DNA of 64,000 bases from Rhabdophis nuchalis. Taxonomy: Eukaryota > Chordata > Lepidosauria > Squamata > Natricidae. The stretch is taken from NCBI GenBank assembly GCA_039707465.1, contig CM077644.1, positions 184,900,462 to 184,964,461 on the forward strand. Direction: 5' to 3'. The position numbers and the translations under genes are program-made. Of this stretch, positions 58,072 through 64,000 are shown piece after piece. The notes beneath the pieces were generated by a model. That model had not been told where the DNA came from. It ran no database searches and saw nothing but the letters and a program-made list of their open reading frames with translations. The stretch's first letter is position 1, and every line of letters begins with the position of its first letter.

Positions 58072-59215
58072 GTGGTACAAATAGCCATTAAGCACAACTT
58101 GGGACTACTTAACAGAGTAGCAGAGTTGGAAGGTACCCTTATAGGTCATCTGGTCCAATCCCCTCCTCAAGCAGGAGACCTTATACCATTTCTGACAAAT
58201 GGCAGTCCAATCTCTTCTTGAAAGTCGCAAGTGATGGAGCTCCCACAACTTCCAAAGGCAAGCTGTTCCATTGGTTGATTGTTCTCACTGTCAGAAAGTT
58301 CTTCCTTATTTCTAGGCTGAATCTCTCCTTGGTCAGTTTCCATCAATTATTCCTTGTCTGGGCTTCAGGTGCTTTGGAAAATAGCTTGACCCCTCTCCTC
58401 TCCATGGCAGTCCCTCAAATATTGGAAGACTGTTATCAGGTCTCCCCTTGTCCTTCTCTTCATTAGACGAGCCATGCCCAATTCCTGTAACTGTTATTCA
58501 TATGTTTTAGCTTCCAGCCCCTAATCATGGTTGCTCTTCTCTGCACTTTTTCTAAAGTCTCAATATCTTTTTTTATAGTGTGTTGACTAAAACTGGATGC
58601 ACTACTCTAGGGCTTTATAATAAATAATAATAATAAATATAAAATTTAATTTATAGACCGCTCCCTCTCCCCATAGGGACTCGGAGCGGTGCACAGGGAA
58701 AATAAAAAACAATAAATATACAAACATATTTAAAAACAGATTAAACGTTGTTCCTGTGCTAAAAATTCCCCATTAAAATACTAAGATTCCCAATTAACTT
58801 AAGTTTACTAAAAAAAAACCATAGAAAGAGAGACTACCCTAGGCCGGCCAAGCAGAAAAGATGCGTTTTTAATTTTAGACGGAAGGAGCGGAGGTCCGTG
58901 GTCGTTCTAATGTTGGGGGGAAGGTTGTTCCAGAGGGATGGGCCGAGAGAGCCCTTCCCCTGGGCGTCGCCCACTGACAAAGTCTAGTGGACGGCACCCG
59001 GAGAAGTCCCTCTCTGTGGGAGCGAATCGGCCGTGAAGATGTATGAGAGTGGTATTAGTACCTCACTTGATCTTGATTGCATCCCTCTATTAATACAGTA
59101 TTAGGATTGCATTGGCTTTTTTGGCTGCTGCTGAATACCGCAAGCTTATATTTAGCTGTACACTGCTGGCTCATTTTTAACTGCACACTGCTGGCTCATG
59201 CTTATCTTACATGCC
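58072..59215 (-). mobile_element. CR1 LINE 3' part, interrupted
   Basis: Complement of CR1: agagttggaaggtaccctta, gttccattggttgattgttc, tggatgcactactctagggc. After an L2-like insertion it continues tggtattagtacctcacttg, then ggattgcattggcttttttg. Only the first about 95 bp persist in the left duplication copy. No usable frame. Confidence 0.8.
58619..59048 (-). mobile_element. L2-like LINE 3' fragment nested in CR1
   Basis: ATA-type tail then gaccgctccctctcccc and actcggagcggtgcac, a diverged version of the family 3' end. Next comes coding sequence for the polyprotein end with frameshifts (accctaggccggcc, ttgttccagaggg). It belongs to the same diverged subfamily as 18866-19066. The CR1 sequence is continuous on both sides. 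Confidence 0.85.
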
Positions 59216-59605
59216 TACCAGCTCCCAAAACACATGACCTTCTCTACTTAATTTATTTCCTGTTATATTCCTCAGCCAGATTGTCTTGCATCCAAGGCAT
59301 TTAGTTGCAGTAAGCTGTCATCTTTATTTTCTGAGATAGTTTATTGAAATTATGTGAGACCTAGGACATTTTTGGAAGTAAAAATGGTGCTAAAGATTGA
59401 CACTTTCTTCAAATATTCCAGTTTCTAGGATAAGGTGTTTTTTTTAAATTAAAAGTAATATTTTAACCTATAAGGACTTTCCTTTAGATGGGCAGGGAGC
59501 CTTCAAGATATCCAAGAAGATGTTCGCAGATACATCCCCATGTTTCACACTGGTATAAGTCCTCAAAGCAAGTTATAACAACTCAATAGCATTCTCCGAA
59601 ATAAA
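59216..59605. other. Sequence lost from the left duplication copy
   Basis: About 390 bp of non-CR1 sequence present only in the right copy. Nothing recognised in it. Confidence 0.5.
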
Positions 59606-60438
59606 ATGAGAATAAATTAAAAACAAAGCTTTATTCTGACAGCAGTAGTTCTTAAAAGATGTCAACACCAAAATTGTATGCAAACCAGATTTTTTAAATG
59701 TGACAATTTAATGCACTAAAGTACTTTGATTTTTTTCAACAATTTATTAATGGTGGTGTTGCTTTTAATTATAACTCTTCTGTCCTTCATTCCTCTCTCC
59801 CTCCCTCCATCTTCAGATTAAAAGACTTCCAAGAGATTCACAGAATCAGAAACAAACAGTACAATCTTAACAAATGAATAAACCCATTAAAGACAACAGC
59901 CAATAAATAAACCCATTAAAGGCAGCCTTACAGAAGGAGGCAGTTCAGACAAGTATTCTCAAGGAATATGTCACACTTTATACTAGAATTCAGCATTTTC
60001 TAAAATACCAGAATACCAGGTTTATCAATGCACAAGCAGCATGCCGGACTTAGGTATAACATCAAACAAACTGTCTTGTTAAACAATGCAACTAACAAAG
60101 CATGGATGATATATGGTAACATGCATGTGAAACAAATCACAGCATCTTACATGGCTTTTTCTGTACAGGAGTATGCAATGTCCTTGGTATAGATTAGATT
60201 ACGAATGAGTTGTAAGGTGATGTGTTTTATTAAGCCAACTATATCGTTAAGACAATATTGCATCTTTTTGCATGAGTGCAACCATTCATGCAAGTTCAAA
60301 AGGTAACACTAAGGACTGAGAAATATAAGTTGTTAGCTGGTAGAAGAGTGGATTCAATCAGATCAGTATAAACCTGCACAATGTTCCAGTAAATTATACA
60401 TTTTTATGACATGAGATACATTTGTATGTATGTATGTA

Positions 60439-60690
60439 CCCTGTTTCCCCGAAAATAAGACCTCCCTGGATAATAAGCCCAATCAGATTTTTGAGCGCAT
60501 ACGCTAAAATAAGCCATCCCCAAAAAATAAGTCCTCGAAAATCTTGCAACACAGCAGCAGCCATGAGGTGACCATGCTCATCTCCACCTGCACCTCAAAA
60601 ATAATAAGACCTCCCCCAAAATAAGGCAAAGCACTTATTTCAGAGGGTCAAAAGAAAATAAAACCCTGTCTTATTTTCAGGGAAACACGG
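60439..60690. mobile_element. Mariner-type MITE inserted in a TATG repeat
   Basis: Termini ccctgtttccccgaaaataa and ccgtgtttccctgaaaataa (complement of the right end), about 23 bp with two mismatches. TA on each side (60437-60438, 60691-60692) and TATG units beyond. Interior shows repeated aataagacct-type motifs. No transposase. Confidence 0.88.
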
Positions 60691-60725
60691 TATGTATGTA
60701 TGTATGTATGTATGCATGCAAGCAT
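60691..60725. repeat. (TATG)n microsatellite, right half
   Basis: Continuation of the TATG repeat split by the MITE, grading into tgcatgcaagcatgc. Confidence 0.9.
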
Positions 60726-63074
60726 GCTACCATTTTTAATTTTAAACTTAGTTGAATGATAGCAAAGAATAAGGGTTCACTAAGAGGTTCCTATATTTCA
60801 TGAATTGGTAGCAGCCAGTAAAGCAAGCTAATTTACCACAAGGTAAATTAGGGAGGGAGGAAGGAAGGAAGGTTTTTGATATTTCCAAACAGATTCCCAC
60901 AAGGAAAACCAGTAGTTTATCCCACTCCCAATGATTTCTTTGCTCGCCTGTGGTCACTGTGTATCTCTATTTAGATAAGGAAATATCTCTGAAAAAATGA
61001 CCCAGCGAGGTCTAGTCTAGTATGTATTAAAGACAGTGGTGTGCTAATGGATGTATGAAAACTAGTTCCATTGCCTCTGCCACACCACAAGATGGCAAAT
61101 AGTGGATCAGAGCATTAGACATTGTGGCTCAGTCTTTTCTCAACTGGCTTGCAAAATTCCTGAAAATTTAACAATTCATTCCCACAAGCCAGTACAAGCC
61201 AGCTCCAACACAACACTGTTTAAAGGTAAACTGCTAGCTCAACAGTCAAAGAAATAAATATAGATCCCTCCCTTCCTCCCAAATGAATTTAAAGATGCAA
61301 AATTTAAAGTAAGAAAATAGGTGAAAATAAGAGGAGGTTCTCCGAACTTGCCATAACATTAGCTACAGGTTCTCCCAAACCCGGGCAAACCGGTAGCAGC
61401 CCACCCCTGCTTCTTCTCAATAAAATACAAGCCTCTGTGAAGCATATGTTTTTGTAGGTTATTGTAATTTTTTCCTCCAATGAGAATCCTGTGAAGTGGG
61501 TTGGGCTGAGAATGACTAACTCAAAGCACCTAGTCAACTTTCATGCCTAAGGGAGAATTATAACATAATCATCATTTTTTTATTCCAGCACCTTAAGCTG
61601 CTTTTCAAACTATATAGTAGTGTGTAATAAAAGATCTGGGCTGGTCAAATACCACTTAGCTAAAAAATATTAATCCTAAATATTAATAAGGTATGAATTA
61701 TATGTATGAAAATCAATAGTGGAAATCAAGCAAATATGAATCTCCTTCCCTCATTCATACTCTTAGAAATGGAAACCAACTGTGCAATTCTGAACCTCAT
61801 GTTTCACTGGGAATAATTGTTTTTCTGCCTCAGTGCAAAGTGAAGAATGATTGATTGTTTTATTTGAGAAAAATCAATGTTATTGGAGAAAAGAAAAAAA
61901 AATAAACATCATTGTTTAGCTTAGTAATTCAATAATGGCATAGAAAAAGGGTTTTGCAAAAGAAATAATTATCTAGAACAGGATTCTGTTAGCTGTAACA
62001 GTTATCTGGGAAGAAATTCCAATGTTAGAGGTCAATAGAGTGTGATGTTTGATGAGTTTGTTCTTATATCAGGGAATAGTGAAAATTAAAGGCAGCAGTG
62101 GGCACTGGTTAAAATGTAGGAAAATATTTATTGCTTATTCCATTTGCAAGATTCGCTGATTAGCCAAGTGCTAACTGTCATAATGTGAAGAAAAATCACT
62201 GCTTTATTGGCCTTTAGCATAATGGCCTATATCCAAATTTAAGTTCACTATAGAGCAGACTCTATTGAAACGTATGCAACTTGGCTAACCTAAGCCCATT
62301 GATTTCACTAAATCTATTAAAAATGGCTTGGCCTGGATGCAGTCCAATCACTTTGAACAAGTTCAGTCTGGGGCTCAAGCCTCCTTTAGCAATAATAACT
62401 GCCAATCTGCATTCAGAAATTGTAAATTCATTCCAATAACATTTGATAGAGGCATCATTATATCCATTACTTCCAAGATTCTGCAGAAATGTACGATTGA
62501 CTCAATTTGGGGAGAAGAAACTATTAAAAGTGTGATATTCTGTATGTCAAAAATGTCTCCTTCCAGATTATATAAATTACAGTCATGATAGTAATAAATA
62601 AAGAATAAGACATGAGACTTAGAGACTTAGGAACTGGTTATTAACAGGAAGTCTTCTTTCCTAATTTCATTTCTATCTTGAACTCATTAAGTGATTTTAG
62701 GAAAGTTGTTCTCTTTCAGCCTTAAGGTTAGGGAGGATTGTTTCTATTTTTTTTTAATTCAAAGAGGATGTTCAATCCTGTTATTCTGCCAGTAGAAAGA
62801 ACACTGTGAGCAGATCAAATTTCTTCTGACAAATACAACAATCAGTAAGTATTATATAATTCAGATCCAATGTATTAAGATACTCTCTGGAAAAAGTTCA
62901 GGGGGCATGCTATGGGGCTACAAGTGAGAACAAATAGAAAATTTATTTCACAAACAGAAGTGTAATATATGTCTTGGGTCCTTTCACAATTTAAATCTTG
63001 AAAGTTAGGAAACAGCTTTCTGCTGCAGCCTGATTCTATAGTTGTTGGGGGGGGGGAGGGATTCTCATTAATCT
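60726..63074. other. Unassigned stretch, possible MITE end at 61320-61412
   Basis: Contains a short GGAA run at 60851-60870. A block ending ccggtagcagcccacccctg at about 61390-61410 looks like a hAT MITE terminus, but I could not pair it with a left end or duplication. A G run lies at 63047-63059. No coding supported. Confidence 0.4.
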
Positions 63075-64000
63075 AAACCCAGACCCCCCATGATGACAAA
63101 GTGAAAATAGAATTTTAGAAATGTCTATATGAAACCGCCTCCTGCCCCATACATCCCTTAGACCGATACGCTCCCACAGAGAGGGCCTTCTCAGGGTGCC
63201 GTCGGCTGGACAATGCCGACTGGCAACACCCAGGGGAAGAGCCTTCTCTGTGGCGGGCCCTGCCCTTTGGAACGACCTACCCCATGAACTTCGCACCATC
63301 TCTGACCTCCGCCTCTTCCGCCAGTGTTTAAAGACACATTTGTTCCATTTAGCCGGCCTAGTGTAACCTCCACAAATGACTATTTTAGACAGTTTTAAAT
63401 TTGGGGATTCTAGTTTGTTTTTAGCACGGGATGGTATCAAATAAGTTTTAAAAAATTTTTTACTTGATTTTCTATTGTATTTTAAATTCCTGTGCGCCGC
63501 CCTGGGTCCTTTTGAAGAAGGGCGGGGTATAAATTTAATAAAATAAATAAAAATAATAAAAATTTAATAAAAAAGAAAAAAAACCTGAAATATCACATTG
63601 GCATAAGTATTCAGACCCTTCACTCAAGTACTTTCTTGAAACACTTTTGGCAGCGATTACAGCTTTGAGCCTTTTGGGGTATGACCTGACAAGCTTTGAA
63701 CACCTGGATTGAGGGATTTTCTGCCATTCTTCCTTGCCAATCCTCTCTGACTCAATCAGGTTGGATTGTGGCCATCAGTAGACAGCCATTTTCAGGTCTC
63801 TTCAGAGATGTTCAATAGGGGTCAAATCAGGGCTCTGACTGGGTCATTCTAAAACATTCACAGAGTTGTCCCTAAGCTATCCATGTGTTGTCTTGGCTGT
63901 GTGCTTAGGATCATTGTCAATCTTCTTCCTCACAATCTGAGATTCTTTCAAGTGCTTTTTTGCAAACTCCAAGCAGGCTTTCGTGTGTTTTGCACTAAGG
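63075..64000 (-). pseudogene. Fish-type Tc1 transposon (transposase 3' end), partial
   Basis: On the minus strand 64000-63580 reads as the C-terminal part of a Tc1 transposase in shifted frames, from the 'cctaagcacacagccaagac' region through a degraded SPDLNPIEHLW segment and the region before the stop, then gaagggtctgaatacttatg. The non-coding end continues across an inserted L2-like tail into 63075-63122 (atgacaaagtgaaaatagaa). Tc1 transposase cuts and pastes DNA using a DDE catalytic triad; the third acidic residue lies just beyond this degraded segment. Multiple stops and frameshifts make it inactive. The element continues past the window edge. The match is to the Tc1 family known from teleosts and lampreys, from memory. 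Confidence 0.75.
63123..63575 (+). mobile_element. L2-like LINE 3' end nested in Tc1
   Basis: Starts abruptly in the last about 80 codons of ORF2 (reading 'LLPHTSLRPIRSHREGLLRV' and GPALWNDLPHELR in the plus frame), then the family 3' UTR (gccgccctgggtccttttga, aagggcggggtataaattt) and an A-rich tail. Tc1 sequence is found on both sides. The coding fragment has no stop before its natural end near 63365. Confidence 0.88.

Larger units (their letters stand above)
58062..60438. repeat. Direct duplication, right copy
   Basis: The fuller version of the duplicated segment. It contains the minus-strand CR1 and the nested L2-like piece, then the sequence shared with 51985-52245 and 54236-54828. It provides the empty site for the HAL1-like insertion near 59855. 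It ends in a TATG repeat where a mariner-type MITE has inserted. Confidence 0.92.

Noticed and set aside
61020..61412. A full hAT MITE between cagtggtgtgc and cacccctg
   Set aside because: The two ends do not pair well and the flanks do not form an 8-bp duplication; only the right end looks genuine.

Overview
The window is vertebrate nuclear DNA, most likely from a squamate and probably a snake. The evidence is the repeat community: CR1 and CR1-superfamily LINEs with a squamate-type 3' end, Bov-B-type RTE, R4-type and Penelope-like elements, a Sauria-type tRNA SINE, an AT-rich L1, many hAT and mariner MITEs, and a compound GATA/GACA (Bkm-type) microsatellite. There are no operons, tRNAs, rRNAs or CRISPR arrays. 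Almost every long open frame belongs to a retrotransposon. Host coding is limited to one good unidentified exon candidate on the minus strand (23656-23816) and one weak one (20850-21063), so most of the window reads as intron or intergenic DNA.

Layout. 1-5200: a fold-back SINE palindrome, a 5'-truncated L2/CR1-type LINE with a clean 608-codon frame, and hAT MITEs, one of them splitting a CR1 tail. 7-12 kb: two minus-strand R4-type LINE remnants with restriction-like endonuclease signatures; the second holds nested Rex1-like and L2-like pieces. 18-25 kb: Penelope-like remnants with decayed hammerhead ribozymes, Bov-B, and the Bkm-type array. 24.8-33 kb: a minus-strand L2-like LINE interrupted by an essentially full-length L1 with open ORFs, a 5' inversion (twin priming) and a perfect 17-bp target-site duplication. 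34-39.1 kb: two adjacent hAT MITEs enclosing microsatellites, and a SINE. 43-45.6 kb: a mariner MITE with internal 112-bp repeats, then a CR1-type LINE with another CR1 nested in it. 47-50 kb: MITEs, a (TA)n tract, and an inverted pair of an unrecognised repeat. 51.9-60.4 kb: a direct duplication whose two copies flank a nearly complete L2-like LINE; the left copy carries an ORF1-only, HAL1-like L1 relative. 63-64 kb: a fish-type Tc1 transposon interrupted by an L2-like tail and running off the window.

The elements do not form a pathway; they are layers of insertions. L1 ORF1/ORF2 proteins and L2/CR1 reverse transcriptase act by target-primed reverse transcription, and the short elements depend on such machinery or on DNA transposases. 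The most notable structures are the LINE flanked by about 2.4-kb direct repeats (a possible giant target-site duplication), the ORF1-only element with an empty-site copy 7 kb away, the inverted full-length L1, the ribozyme relics and the fold-back SINE. All family names rest on motif recognition by eye; no database search was possible.
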